Source: Mesorhizobium intechi (GTDB lineage: Bacteria > Pseudomonadota > Alphaproteobacteria > Rhizobiales > Rhizobiaceae). From it: 64,000 bases of DNA. The stretch's first letter is position 1; each line of letters opens with the position of its first letter. Below are positions 42,568 through 52,429 of this stretch, in pieces. A program made the translations under genes and the position numbers. The stretch covers positions 1 to 64,000 of the forward strand of contig NZ_PNOT02000189.1 of assembly GCF_002879535.1 (NCBI RefSeq). The letters run 5' to 3'. The notes beneath the pieces are model-generated. The model was not told the origin of the DNA, ran no database searches, and worked only from the letters and a program-made list of their open reading frames with translations.

Positions 42568-43332
42568 TCACCGCTGCAATTCCGCCAGCGCGCGCTCCAG
42601 CGGTGCCGGCGAAATCTGGATCGGTCCGGAGAACGGCACGTCCATATCGAGGATCAGGTAGATCGCCCCGGCGATCAGCGCGGCCGAGACGACGTAGGTT
42701 GCGAGCGTGATGGCATTTTTCGGCGCCCTGAACCCGAAACTGGCGAAGATCAGCGCCAGCCACGCAACCAGCATGGCAATCAGCGGCCAAGGGATGGCGC
42801 CTTCCGACTGTTCGATCAGCACCCAGCGCATTTCCAGCACTTTCTGGAGGCGCTGACGGCCATCCTGCAGAAAGGAGACACGCGTGGCGTCAGGCGGCGT
42901 CAGCGCGTTCAGCCGCGTGCCGATTTCCGTCAACAGATGTTCGGACAACTGGTTGGCGACGAAAGTCGTTTCATTGTTTTGGGACGAGGTGGCCACCACC
43001 CGCTGCACATAGGCGACCAGCGGCTGGCGTACGGCGTCGGCTTCCGCGCCGTACTGGCGCAGTGTCCTGTCGAGCAGGATCAACTCCGTCGCATAGGCGT
43101 GTACATTATGGTCGATCGATTCGAAGGTGTTCTTGGCCGAATTGATCATCAGGCCGAGCACCAGCGACGTCATGACGCCGAACAGATTGGCGGCGAGCCG
43201 CACGACATTGTTCGTATCGTCGTCGCGATGTCTGGCCGGCAGCCTTGGCCAGACAACCATGCTGACCAGCGGCGCCGCCGCCAGGCACAGGAAAATCACC
43301 GATGCGATTGCGATTTCGCGCATGAAGCGCAT
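42568..43332 (-). CDS. DUF4239 (bestrophin-like) membrane protein
   Basis: A protein of about 254 residues with an N-terminal membrane helix (MREIAIASVIFLCLAAAPLV), a second helix near residue 55 (LFGVMTSLVLGLMINSAK, also the DUF4239 signature), a helical soluble part, and two C-terminal helices (WPLIAMLVAWLALIFASFGF and ITLATYVVSAALIAGAIYL). The family is bestrophin-like and of unknown transport role. The start is uncertain: Mets at 43332, 43323 and a TTG at 43359 are possible. It is 54 bases before the EncFtn gene on the same strand. Confidence 0.82.
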   Translation of the reverse strand: MRFMREIAIASVIFLCLAAAPLVSMVVWPRLPARHRDDDTNNVVRLAANLFGVMTSLVLGLMINSAKNTFESIDHNVHAYATELILLDRTLRQYGAEADAVRQPLVAYVQRVVATSSQNNETTFVANQLSEHLLTEIGTRLNALTPPDATRVSFLQDGRQRLQKVLEMRWVLIEQSEGAIPWPLIAMLVAWLALIFASFGFRAPKNAITLATYVVSAALIAGAIYLILDMDVPFSGPIQISPAPLERALAELQR

Positions 43333-43428
43333 TTCTGCACGCCGTGCACCGATTGCCAATGACCTCGGCCCCGATCACGCCGCGAAAGTCGCGGCAGGCG
43401 CCAGGTGTCTCGCGCGAAAGCTCGCCGC

Positions 43429-44982
43429 TCACGAAACCGGTGCGGCGCCTCCCGCCTCGGTGCGGCGCGCGATGAATTCGTCGAGCACTCCGGCGGTCGC
43501 AGCAGCCGAAGCGGGCGGCTCGAAATCGGCAAGGATGCGTTTCCAGATACCAGTGGCGCGCTCGCTGGCGGTCTTCGATCCGCTTTGCGTCCAGTTGCCG
43601 AAATTCGACCAGTCGGCGACCAGTGGCTCGTAGAATGCGGTGCGGTAGCGCGCCATCGTGTGGCCGGCGGAGAAGAAGTGCCCGCCTGGCTGCACTTCGG
43701 CGATGGCCTCGAAACCGATCGCGTCGTCGTCGCCGGGAGTTGCCGCGCAAAGCTCGGCGATCGACTGCACCGCCTCGATGTCGGTGATCAGCTTCTCGAA
43801 GGAGACACTCAGGCCGCCCTCCAGCCAGCCTGCGGCGTGGATGCAGACAGTGGCGCCGGCAAGCACCGAGCCCCAAAGGGCGAACTGCGACTCATGGGCC
43901 GCCTGCGCATCGGAAATATTGGCGGCACTGCCGGCGCCCGAGCGCCAGGGAAGGCCGATGAAGCGCGCCAATTGGCCGGCCCCCAGTGTCGCCTTGACGT
44001 GCTCGGGTGTGCCGAACGCCGGAGCGCCCGACTTCATGTCGACATTGGAGGAGAAGGAACCGTAGAGCACGGGCGCGCCCGGCCGCACGATCTGCGCCAG
44101 TGCCAGACCGGCCAGTGCCTCGGCATGCTGCAGCGTCAGCGCGCCGGCGACCGTGATCGGCGCCATGGCGCCGGCCAGGCAGAACGGCGTGATGACCAGG
44201 ACCTGCCCGGCGCGGGCGAAGTCGATGATGCCTTGCGCCATCGGAATGTCGAGCTGGCGCGGTGAATTGGTGTTGATGATGGTGTAGCAATGGGCGCCAG
44301 CGCGGAATTCATCCTCCGACAGCCCGCGCGCGAGCCGGATCATCTCAAACCCATCCTCGACCTGCGGCGTGCCGCGCGCGAAGACAAAGGGGAACTTGTC
44401 GGAAAGCGTCAACTGCGCGCGGTTGACGGCATAGTGGCGAAAGCGGTTGTCGACATCCTGCGGCTCGATGCACGGGCAAAGCATGTGCAGTACGTCGAAA
44501 TGCTGGATGAGCTTGGTCAATTCCTCGAAGGCGCCGAGCGTTCCCGGCCGGCGGCCGCGTTCGAGATCGGTGACGTTGGGCGCGCCAGCGCCGGCGAGGA
44601 ACGTTATCGAGCCGAGTTCGAGCAAAAGATCGCGGCTGCGGTCGCCCGCCAGCGCCGGGATTGATTTTGGCGCCGAGGCCAGTGCCGCCGCCACGATGTC
44701 GCGGCCGATGTGCACCATGTCGGTGTCCGGGTCCACAAGCGCACCGGCGCGGGCGAAAATCTCCCGCGCCTGCGGCAGCAGCACCTTGATGCCGAGCTCC
44801 TCCAGCACGCGCAGCGCCGTGTCGTGGATGGAAGCCACCTGGTCATCCGAGAAGATCGGCTGCGGCAGGAACGGGTTCTTCAGCGATCGGTAGTTGGGCC
44901 GGCGGCTGCTTTGGCTGCCGGCTTCGCCGGTGCGTCCACGCCGGCGCTCGCGCCTGCTGTCTCGTGCCGCCTCATCGATCAT
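43429..44982 (-). CDS. Trimethylamine methyltransferase family protein, MttB-like without pyrrolysine
   Basis: A 517-residue MttB-family protein. The TIM barrel is visible in ILHT-like IHDTALRVLEELGIKVLL, PNVTDLERGRRPGTL, MLCPCIEPQDV and AGASVFYG-like GAPVLYGSFSSNVDMKSGAP. Archaeal MttB needs an in-frame TAG for pyrrolysine; here the frame is uninterrupted, so it belongs to the non-Pyl branch that demethylates glycine betaine or related quaternary amines. Start MIDEAAR has GGAGGA before it. It follows the DMGDH-like gene by 13 bases and is co-transcribed with it. Confidence 0.9.
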   Translation of the reverse strand: MIDEAARDSRRERRRGRTGEAGSQSSRRPNYRSLKNPFLPQPIFSDDQVASIHDTALRVLEELGIKVLLPQAREIFARAGALVDPDTDMVHIGRDIVAAALASAPKSIPALAGDRSRDLLLELGSITFLAGAGAPNVTDLERGRRPGTLGAFEELTKLIQHFDVLHMLCPCIEPQDVDNRFRHYAVNRAQLTLSDKFPFVFARGTPQVEDGFEMIRLARGLSEDEFRAGAHCYTIINTNSPRQLDIPMAQGIIDFARAGQVLVITPFCLAGAMAPITVAGALTLQHAEALAGLALAQIVRPGAPVLYGSFSSNVDMKSGAPAFGTPEHVKATLGAGQLARFIGLPWRSGAGSAANISDAQAAHESQFALWGSVLAGATVCIHAAGWLEGGLSVSFEKLITDIEAVQSIAELCAATPGDDDAIGFEAIAEVQPGGHFFSAGHTMARYRTAFYEPLVADWSNFGNWTQSGSKTASERATGIWKRILADFEPPASAAATAGVLDEFIARRTEAGGAAPVS

Positions 44983-44995
44983 CGAAGAATCCTCC

Positions 44996-47407
44996 TCATT
45001 GCCGCATCGCCTTGCCCGAGGGGTCGTAGGGCGCCGCCGCGATGACGCGAGCCCGCCGTTCGACGCCGGCAATGTGCACCGAAAGCGCCGTACCCTCCTC
45101 GGCAAAACCGGCGTCGACCAACGCCAGCGCGACACTCCTGCCGATCGTGTAGCCAAAGCCGCCCGAAGTGACCAAGCCGACGCGCCGGCCATCACGCCAG
45201 ACCGGCTCGAAGCCGCTGGCGTCGCCATCGACGGCATCGACCTCCAGCGTCACGATCCGTTGCGCCGCACCAACGTTGTGCTCCTTCAGCGCCGCCTCGC
45301 GGCCGACGAAATCGCCCTTGTCGAAGGCAATGAACCGGTCGAGGCCGGTCTGGCCTGGCGTGTAGCCCTGCGTGAATTCGCGCGACCAGATGCCGAAGCT
45401 TTTCTCCAGCCTGAGCGCATTGAGCGCGTGGTAGCCGATCTCGGCGAGGCCAAGATCCTCGCCGGCGGCAAGCAGTGCCTCACGCAACGTCGCATGCATG
45501 GTTACCGGGCAGTTGATCTCGAAGCCCAGCTCGCCCGCGATGGAGAGGCGGGCAATCCTTGCCTGCACCATGCCGATGTCGAACGTGCCGCAGGCCATGA
45601 ACGGCAGTGCCGCGCCGGAGACATCCTGATGCGTCGTGCGTTCGAGGATTCTGCGCGCATTCGGCCCGGTCAGCAGGAAGCCGCCCGTCGCATCGGAAAT
45701 ATCGGTGACCGTGATGCCCTCTCCTGCCCGGCTCTCGAACCAGCGCATGTGGAATTCCCTGAGATAGTAGGAGCCCATCAGCCAATAGTCGTCGCCGCCC
45801 CAATTCATCACGGTGAGGTCGCCCTTCAGCCGCCCGTCCGGCCCGAGCATCGGCGCCAGCCGTGCCTGCCCCGCCTTCGGCAGCCGGCAGGCCAGCAGCC
45901 GGTCGAGCCATGCCTGCGCACCCGCGCCGGACACGGAATAGCGCGCATAGGCCGAGATATCGACGAGACCGGCGGCCCGCCGGACCTGCAGCGCCTCGTC
46001 CCCAACGATCGCAAAGGCGTTGGAGCGCTTGAGCGCGGTGTTCTCGCGAAACCCCATCGGTGCGAAATAGGCCGGGATTTCCAGCCCCCATGACGCCGTC
46101 CACTCGCAGCCGGCGGCACTCATCCCGTCATAGGCGCCGGGGCGTTTCAGGGGCCGGCCCGCCGGCAGCCGCTCGTTGGGAAAGGTCATGACGAAACGGC
46201 GCGCGTAGAATTGACGAGTCGTTTGTCTCAGATATTCGCGGTTGGCGGCGAAGGCGCCGTAGCGCGCAATGTCCATGCCGAAAATGTCGGCCTGCGGCTC
46301 GCCATGGATCATCCATTCAGCCAGCGATTTGCCGACTCCACCGCCCTGGCTGAAGCCGGCCATGACGCCGCAGGCGACCCAGTAGTTCTTCAAGCCGCGC
46401 ACCGGCCCGACGATCGGGTTGCCGTCGGGGGTAAAGGTGAATGCACCGTTGACCCATTTGCGGATGCCGGCGCTCGCCAGGCAGGGAAAGCGCTCATGCG
46501 CCCTGGCGAGCTCCGGGCTGATGCGGTCTATGTCTTCCGGGATCAGCTCGATGCCGTAATTCCATGGCGCACCGTCCATGTTCCAATGCCTGGGGTTCTG
46601 CTCGTAGACGCCGAGCAACACGCCCTTTCGCTCCTGGCGCAGGTAGGAAAAGCCGTCGAGATCGACCGCAAGGCCGAGCTCCCGGTCGAGCGCCGCGATC
46701 TCTGGAATGTCCTCGGTGACAAAATAATGGTGCTCCATCGGCGTCACTGGCAGGTCGATGCCGGCCATGCGGCCGAGTTGCTTCGCCCACAGACCGCCGG
46801 CGTTGACGACATGCTCGGCAACGATGGTGCCCTGTTCGGTAACGACGTCCCAGTGGCCGTCCGCGCGAGACTTCAGCTCGACGACACGGTTGCGCAGGAT
46901 CACGTCTGCGCCGCGCCTTTTCGCGGCGCCGGCATAAGCGTGCGTCGTGCCGTAGGGGTCGAGATGACCCTCATTGGCATCGTAAAGACCGCCGAGCACA
47001 CCGCTGACGTCGACGATCGGGCAGATTTCCTTGATCTCGTCGGGGGTCACCAGCCGGGCAGTTACGATGCCGACCGACTGGAACACCGCCCAGGCCGATT
47101 TCAGCCATTCCCAACGTTGGGGATCGCTGGCCATGTTGACGCCGCCGGTCATGTGCAGGCCGATATTATGGCCGGATTCGGCCTCGATCTCGCGGTAGAG
47201 CTTGATTGTGTAGTCCTGCAGCGCCGCGACGTTGGGATCGGCATTGAGCGCATGAAACCCGGCCGCCGCGTGCCAGGTCGAACCGGCGGTCAGTTCCGCG
47301 CGCTCGATCAGCGCCACGTCAGACCAGCCGAACCGCGCCAGATGGTAAAGCACCGAGGCGCCGACCACCCCGCCCCCGATCACGACTGCACGGTAGTGCG
47401 ACTTCAA
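44996..47407 (-). CDS. FAD-dependent dimethylglycine/sarcosine dehydrogenase-like protein with GcvT domain
   Basis: An 803-residue two-domain enzyme. The N-terminal half is a DAO-type flavoprotein: VVIGGGVVGASVLYHLARFG (FAD-binding Rossmann), ERAELTAGSTWHAAAG (covalent FAD region), and NAGGLWAKQLGRMAG. The C-terminal half (about 430-803) is the aminomethyltransferase GcvT fold that binds tetrahydrofolate (LLTGPNARRILERTT, GELGFEINCP, GYHALNALRLEKSFG). It would oxidatively demethylate dimethylglycine or sarcosine and pass the C1 unit to folate. The start is TTG with GGGAGGGAAG before it. Followed by mttB-like gene, the pair would demethylate betaine-type compounds stepwise. Confidence 0.92.
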   Translation of the reverse strand: MKSHYRAVVIGGGVVGASVLYHLARFGWSDVALIERAELTAGSTWHAAAGFHALNADPNVAALQDYTIKLYREIEAESGHNIGLHMTGGVNMASDPQRWEWLKSAWAVFQSVGIVTARLVTPDEIKEICPIVDVSGVLGGLYDANEGHLDPYGTTHAYAGAAKRRGADVILRNRVVELKSRADGHWDVVTEQGTIVAEHVVNAGGLWAKQLGRMAGIDLPVTPMEHHYFVTEDIPEIAALDRELGLAVDLDGFSYLRQERKGVLLGVYEQNPRHWNMDGAPWNYGIELIPEDIDRISPELARAHERFPCLASAGIRKWVNGAFTFTPDGNPIVGPVRGLKNYWVACGVMAGFSQGGGVGKSLAEWMIHGEPQADIFGMDIARYGAFAANREYLRQTTRQFYARRFVMTFPNERLPAGRPLKRPGAYDGMSAAGCEWTASWGLEIPAYFAPMGFRENTALKRSNAFAIVGDEALQVRRAAGLVDISAYARYSVSGAGAQAWLDRLLACRLPKAGQARLAPMLGPDGRLKGDLTVMNWGGDDYWLMGSYYLREFHMRWFESRAGEGITVTDISDATGGFLLTGPNARRILERTTHQDVSGAALPFMACGTFDIGMVQARIARLSIAGELGFEINCPVTMHATLREALLAAGEDLGLAEIGYHALNALRLEKSFGIWSREFTQGYTPGQTGLDRFIAFDKGDFVGREAALKEHNVGAAQRIVTLEVDAVDGDASGFEPVWRDGRRVGLVTSGGFGYTIGRSVALALVDAGFAEEGTALSVHIAGVERRARVIAAAPYDPSGKAMRQ

Positions 47408-47699
47408 GGCTTCCCTCCCGGTCTGTCAGAAGCGCAACATATATGCACTAGACATAAGTGTCCAGTACTGCGCCTGCACACGCGAACGGATGCGTGGGGA
47501 TGATCCATTCTTCCCCGGCGCGTGCTTTTTCTCGGCTTCTGGACACGCCGGCGGGCAGGCATGCCGCGCTGTCACGCAGGCATCATGTTCGCGACGTAGA
47601 CCGCTTGTCGGGGGGCACGCGGCATCATCGATGTACCGCCTCTTTTCAGCTTTTTGCTCTTCGGCCGCTCCGGCACATCTGTCACAACGAGGATCATCC

Positions 47700-49169
47700 A
47701 TGAGAAATCTGCACCGAACCGGCTCGCTCGGCGTCGCGCTGGCCTTGTTCACCGCGCTCACGCCGGCGCTTGCCGACAGCACCGCCACAGTCGGCGGCCT
47801 CGTCAACAAGGGCTTGGTCGGCGTCGGTCGCATCCCGGCCGCTCAGCGCGACAAATTCGGCGAGACGTTCGGGTCTGGTTCCGGCATGGCGATCGACACA
47901 TCAAGCTGGACACATGATGCCGGCACCTACAAGGGTTCGCTCTGGCTGCTGCCGGATCGCGGCTACAATGTCGCCGGCACCACGAACTACCGGCCGCGCC
48001 TCAACACGATCAGCATCGAGTTCACGCCGGCAGCTTCAGGCGCCGCTGGCCAGGAACAGACCGAAGTCAAGGCGACGCTCACCGACACCATGCTGCTCTC
48101 CGACGACAAGGGCGCCGATGCCACCGGCCTCGATCCGCTGTCGGATGTGCGTGCCGCCGCAGGCGACATGCCGATGCTGCCCGCCGCCACCAATGGCAAG
48201 CTCGCCCTCGACAACGAGGCGATCGTGCGGCTGCCCGACGGCTCGATGTTCATCTCCGACGAATATGGCCCCAACATCTACCGCTTCTCGGCGCAAGGCC
48301 GCCTGCTGTCGGCGACCCAGCCGCCGGCGGCCCTGGTGCCGATGCGCAAGGGCGCGCCGAACTTCTCCTCGGACAATCCTGGCCCGGGTGCCGCCGAGCC
48401 CGATCCGAAGGATCCCGAGACCGGCCGCCAGAACAACCAGGGCCTCGAAGGCATGGCGATGACGCCGGACGGCAAGTTCCTGATCGCCGTGCTGCAGTCG
48501 GCGACCCGGCAGGATGGCGGCGATTCAGGTTCGACCCGGCAAAACACCAGGGCGCTGGTCTATGACGCTTCCGACCTCGCCCATCTCAAGCTGGCGCACG
48601 AATATGTCTTGCCGCTGCCGGTGTTCAAGGACGCCAAGGGCAAGACCAAGGTCGCCGCGCAAAGCGAGATCGTGGCGCTGTCGGACACGTCCTTCCTGAT
48701 CCTGACGCGTGACAGCGGCAACGGACAGGGCCTGAAGGGCGACACCTCGCTCTATCGCCGGATCAACGTCGTCGACGTTTCGGCGGCGACCGACATTGCG
48801 GGCGGGCCTTTCGACGCCGCCGACAAGCCGGTCGCACCCAAGGGCGTGCTCGATCCGTCGGTGACGCCGGCCAGGCTGACGCCGTTCATCGACATCAACG
48901 ACAACGCGCAGCTCAATCGCTTCGGCCTGCACAATGGCGCGCCGAACGACCACAACAACCTGTCCGAGAAATGGGAAGCAATGTCGCTGGCCAGCGTGCT
49001 CGATCCGAAGCTGCCCGACGACTATTTCCTGTTCGTCGCCAATGACAACGACTTCCTCGCTCAGGACGGTTTCCAGATCGGCGTTCCCTACAAGGCCGAT
49101 GACGGCGCCAATGTCGACACCATGTTCCTGGTCTATCAGGTCACGCTTCCCGGCCTCGCCAGGAAGTAA
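47700..49169 (+). CDS. Esterase-like activity of phytase family protein, exported
   Basis: A 489-residue protein with signal peptide (LGVALALFTALTPALADS, about 1-26). The mature part is a beta-propeller of the PF13449 group, showing GSGMAIDTSSW, LWLLPDRGYNVAGTTNYRPR, DNEAIVRLPDGSMFISDEYG and NQGLEGMAMTPDGKFLIAVL, each a strand-loop with Asp or Glu residues. Relatives bind or hydrolyse phosphate esters but the reaction here is not known. ATG has GAGGA before it. It stands alone and ends in a strong shared terminator. Confidence 0.9.
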   Translation: MRNLHRTGSLGVALALFTALTPALADSTATVGGLVNKGLVGVGRIPAAQRDKFGETFGSGSGMAIDTSSWTHDAGTYKGSLWLLPDRGYNVAGTTNYRPRLNTISIEFTPAASGAAGQEQTEVKATLTDTMLLSDDKGADATGLDPLSDVRAAAGDMPMLPAATNGKLALDNEAIVRLPDGSMFISDEYGPNIYRFSAQGRLLSATQPPAALVPMRKGAPNFSSDNPGPGAAEPDPKDPETGRQNNQGLEGMAMTPDGKFLIAVLQSATRQDGGDSGSTRQNTRALVYDASDLAHLKLAHEYVLPLPVFKDAKGKTKVAAQSEIVALSDTSFLILTRDSGNGQGLKGDTSLYRRINVVDVSAATDIAGGPFDAADKPVAPKGVLDPSVTPARLTPFIDINDNAQLNRFGLHNGAPNDHNNLSEKWEAMSLASVLDPKLPDDYFLFVANDNDFLAQDGFQIGVPYKADDGANVDTMFLVYQVTLPGLARK

Positions 49170-49182
49170 TCAGCACGATCCG

Positions 49183-49207
49183 GGCGGACGCGCGTGGCGC
49201 GTCCGCC
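49183..49207. terminator. Bidirectional hairpin between the phytase-like and L,D-transpeptidase genes
   Basis: GGCGGACGCGC-GTG-GCGCGTCCGCC, eleven perfect pairs with a three-base loop, 14 bases after the phytase-like stop and 37 before the end of the opposite gene. Both transcripts run into it. Confidence 0.8.
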
Positions 49208-49243
49208 TGACTGTTCCGGTCGAACCGTCGATCCTGAAGGTGC

Positions 49244-50035
49244 TTATTTCAAGAACTCCGCGTCCTTCGGCACGCCCGCATCGATCGGCTCGGCCGTCCT
49301 GCTCGACACGGCCATGATCTTGCCGGCGGCCGACAAGTTCGGTCGCACGAAGACCTGCGCGGGGCCGTTGACGCGGCTGTAGAGGTCGATGATGTCCTGG
49401 TTCATGAAGCGCACACAACCCGACGAGGCGTTCTTGCCGATGGAATCCCATTCCGGCGTGCCATGCAGCCGGTACATCGTGTCCTTGCCGTCGCGGAACA
49501 GATAGAGCGCGCGGGCGCCGAGCGGGCTCTGCGGGCCGGGCGGCATGCCGTCCTTGAATTTCGCCAGTTCGGGCCGGCGCTGGATCATTTCGGGCGGCGG
49601 CGTCCACACCGGCCACTTCTTCCGCGCCTGGACCACGGCGCTGCCGGTCCAGCCGAAACCGGCCTTGCCGAGGCTGACGCCATAGCGGATGGCCTTGCCG
49701 CCGTCGCGCACAAGATAGAGGAAGTGCTCGGAGACATCGACGACGATGGTTCCGGGCTTTTCTCCTGTCGGGTCGGCCACGATCTGGCGCACGAACTTCG
49801 GATCGAGCTTGGCCACCGGGATCGCCGGCAGTTGATAGCCCTCGTCGGTGCGCGCCGCGTACATGGTTGCGGTATCGCCGAACGCCGTGTCGGGTGGCGC
49901 CGCGACCACCGGCGGCGGCGCCACCACCTCGGTCGTCGTACACGCTGACAGAGCCATCGAGACCGCGCCAAAGGCGGACGCACCAAGAAACGCGCGCCGG
50001 TCCAGGCGCTCGGAAAACAGCGGACTATCGGACAT
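49244..50035 (-). CDS. L,D-transpeptidase (YkuD), predicted lipoprotein with twin-arginine-like leader
   Basis: A 263-residue cell-envelope enzyme that makes peptidoglycan or lipoprotein cross-links. The leader DRRAFLGASAFGAVSMALSAC ends at a lipobox Cys (LSAC), so it is likely a lipoprotein, and the RR pair suggests Tat export. The YkuD domain has VDVSEHFLYLVRDGGKAIRY at its start and the active-site HGTPEWDSIGKNASSGCVRF, with the catalytic Cys and the conserved His and Arg. ATG at MSDSPL has GGGGGG before it. Monocistronic. Confidence 0.93.
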   Translation of the reverse strand: MSDSPLFSERLDRRAFLGASAFGAVSMALSACTTTEVVAPPPVVAAPPDTAFGDTATMYAARTDEGYQLPAIPVAKLDPKFVRQIVADPTGEKPGTIVVDVSEHFLYLVRDGGKAIRYGVSLGKAGFGWTGSAVVQARKKWPVWTPPPEMIQRRPELAKFKDGMPPGPQSPLGARALYLFRDGKDTMYRLHGTPEWDSIGKNASSGCVRFMNQDIIDLYSRVNGPAQVFVRPNLSAAGKIMAVSSRTAEPIDAGVPKDAEFLK

Positions 50036-50245
50036 TACCCCCCCGGCTATTCGCAAGATCTGATAGGAATGCGGGCCCCACGCCCCCAGCAATCAATATC
50101 CCATTCCGGGCGCTTTGAGAACATGGCCAGATCAAGGTGCGCCAGGAGACCTCCGGCCAACCTTTTCCGGCCCCGCATCGACCTGCCTCGTTGAATCGGC
50201 AATGATGGTGGAACGGATCCAAACACCCTTGCCGAGTCGCCAGCC

Positions 50246-51718
50246 ATGGACGAGAAAATGCCTGCGCGCCGGCGCACCGGCGACCTGACCAGCGGCCCGA
50301 TCCCGCGCACGCTGCTGCTGTTTGCCCTGCCGGTGCTGGGTTCCAACGTGCTGCAGTCGCTCAACGGGTCGATCAATGCCGTCTGGGTCGGCCGCTTTCT
50401 TGGTGAATCGGCGCTGACCGCCACCTCCAACGCCAACCTCGTCCTGTTCCTGATCCTGGGCACCGTGTTCGGCATCGGCATGGCGGCGACCATCCTGGTG
50501 GCGCAGTCGGTCGGCGCCCGCGACCTGCCCGAGGCGCGCCGCATCGTCGGCACCAGCGCCACCTTCTTCTTCTTCGTTTCGGTGGTCTTCGCCGTCTGCG
50601 GCTGGATCTGGGTCGACGCCATCCTCAACACGCTTGGTACGCCGGCCGACGCCTTGCCGCTGGCGCGTTCCTATCTGCGCATCATCTTCGTCGCCGTGCC
50701 GATGATGAACCTTCTGTCCTTCGTCATGACCGTGCTGCGCGGCGCGGGCGATTCCCGCACGCCCTTCATCTTCATGGCGCTGGCGGTCGTCCTCGACATC
50801 GTGCTCAACCCCCTGCTGATCCGCGGCATCGGCCCCTTCCCCGAGTTCGGCATCGCCGGTTCCGCCACCGCGACGCTGATCGGCCAGACAGTCAGCGTCA
50901 TCGCCATCCTCGTCGTGCTCTACGCGCGCAAGCACCCGCTGCGGCTGGCCGGCGCCAATCTCGCTCTGCTGCGGCCCGACCCCGCCTTGCTGCGCATCAT
51001 CGTCGTCAAGGGCGTGCCGATGGGCCTGCAGATGATCGTCATTTCGGCAGCGGCCCTGACGGTGATGGGCATCGTCAATTCCTACGGTTCGCAGGTCGCC
51101 GCCGCCTATGGCATCGCCGCGCAGTTGTGGACCTATATCCAGATGCCGGCGCTGGCCATCGGTGCCGCGGTCTCCTCGATGGCCGCACAGAATGTCGGCG
51201 CCGGCCGTTGGGACCGGATCGGCCGCGTCGCCGCCTCCGGTGTCGGCTTCAACCTCGTCCTGACGGGCGCCCTGGTCGCGATGCTGTGGCTCTTCGACCG
51301 CCCGATCCTCGGCCTGTTCCTGAGCGGCGACGGCGCGGCGATCGACATCGCCGCCCACATCAACACGGCCGCATCCTGGTCGTTCATCCTGTTCGGCATC
51401 ACCATCGTGCTGTTCGCGACCGTGCGCGCCACGGGCGCGGTGATGCCGCCGCTGGTCATCCTGGTGATTTCGGTGCTCATCGTGCGCACCGGCTTTGCCT
51501 ATTTCATGCGCGGCGTGATCGGCGAGGAAGCGTTGTGGTGGAGTTTCCCGGCGGGCTCGATCACCTCGCTTGTACTGGCCGCGGCCTACTACCGTTTCGG
51601 CGGCTGGCGCAAATTGCACATGATCGAGAACAGGCCGGCCGCCGGCGAGCCGCCGGACACCGGGCTCGGCGTGCCGCGCGGCCGCGCCAACATGGCGCCA
51701 GAGACACCGAACGGCTGA
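50246..51718 (+). CDS. MATE family multidrug efflux transporter
   Basis: A 490-residue, 12-helix exporter of the MATE family (NorM/DinF-like). It starts with RRTGDLTSGPIPRTLLLFAL then SLNGSINAVWVGRFLGESAL, and the second half has FNLVLTGALVAMLWLFDRPI, as in MATE proteins. Substrates would be cationic drugs or toxins driven by Na+ or H+. The C-terminal 20 residues are a polar cytoplasmic tail. No regulator is adjacent. The ATG lacks a strong ribosome site. Confidence 0.94.
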   Translation: MDEKMPARRRTGDLTSGPIPRTLLLFALPVLGSNVLQSLNGSINAVWVGRFLGESALTATSNANLVLFLILGTVFGIGMAATILVAQSVGARDLPEARRIVGTSATFFFFVSVVFAVCGWIWVDAILNTLGTPADALPLARSYLRIIFVAVPMMNLLSFVMTVLRGAGDSRTPFIFMALAVVLDIVLNPLLIRGIGPFPEFGIAGSATATLIGQTVSVIAILVVLYARKHPLRLAGANLALLRPDPALLRIIVVKGVPMGLQMIVISAAALTVMGIVNSYGSQVAAAYGIAAQLWTYIQMPALAIGAAVSSMAAQNVGAGRWDRIGRVAASGVGFNLVLTGALVAMLWLFDRPILGLFLSGDGAAIDIAAHINTAASWSFILFGITIVLFATVRATGAVMPPLVILVISVLIVRTGFAYFMRGVIGEEALWWSFPAGSITSLVLAAAYYRFGGWRKLHMIENRPAAGEPPDTGLGVPRGRANMAPETPNG

Positions 51719-51838
51719 ATGCACACCTTTCGCCAGTCGCCTGGACAGGTGCGGGCCATCCACCGTTTGCCCAGCCACATGGCGGGTAGCCGCACGTCCA
51801 GCCATCGCGTAGATTTTACCGGACAATAGGGGGGCTCA

Positions 51839-52414
51839 ATGGGCAAAGGCAGGGTCGAGGCATTCACCGACGGCGTGGTGGCCATCATCATCACCATCAT
51901 GGTGCTTGAGCTGAAAGTGCCGGACGGCGAGAACTTCGCGGCCCTGGTGCCGCAATTGCCGGTCTTCCTGTGCTACGTGCTCTCCTTCATCAATGTCGGC
52001 ATCTACTGGAACAATCTGCACAACATGTTCCACACCGTGCAGCGCGTCGACGGCGGGGTGCTGTGGGCAAACCTGCATCTGTTGTTCTGGTTGTCCCTGA
52101 TGCCGGTGACGACCGCTTTCATGGGCGAGAACCATTTCGCCACGGTTCCGGTTGCGGTCTACGGTTTCGATCTCGCTCTGTGCGGCATTGCCTATACGCT
52201 TCTGGCCGTCGCGCTGCATCGCCTGCATGGGCAAGACACGGCCTTCGCCAAGGCAATCGGCAGCGACCGCAAGGGAAGGCTTTCGCTTGCGGTCTATATC
52301 GCGGCCATTGCGCTGACCTTCCTCAACCGCTGGATCGGTGTGTGCCTCTATGTCGCCGTCGCGCTGGTATGGCTGGTGCCGGACACGCGTTTCTCGCGCG
52401 TTCTCGAAAAATAG
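51839..52414 (+). CDS. TMEM175 (DUF1211) family membrane protein
   Basis: A 191-residue protein with about five to six helices. It opens with RVEAFTDGVVAIIITIMVLE, a variant of the TMEM175 motif RxxxFSD in which Ser is Thr. Bacterial TMEM175 proteins form tetrameric potassium channels. AGGGGGG precedes the ATG. It ends 15 bases before a convergent small gene. Confidence 0.9.
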   Translation: MGKGRVEAFTDGVVAIIITIMVLELKVPDGENFAALVPQLPVFLCYVLSFINVGIYWNNLHNMFHTVQRVDGGVLWANLHLLFWLSLMPVTTAFMGENHFATVPVAVYGFDLALCGIAYTLLAVALHRLHGQDTAFAKAIGSDRKGRLSLAVYIAAIALTFLNRWIGVCLYVAVALVWLVPDTRFSRVLEK

Positions 52415-52429
52415 CTCCAGAAAGCAACT

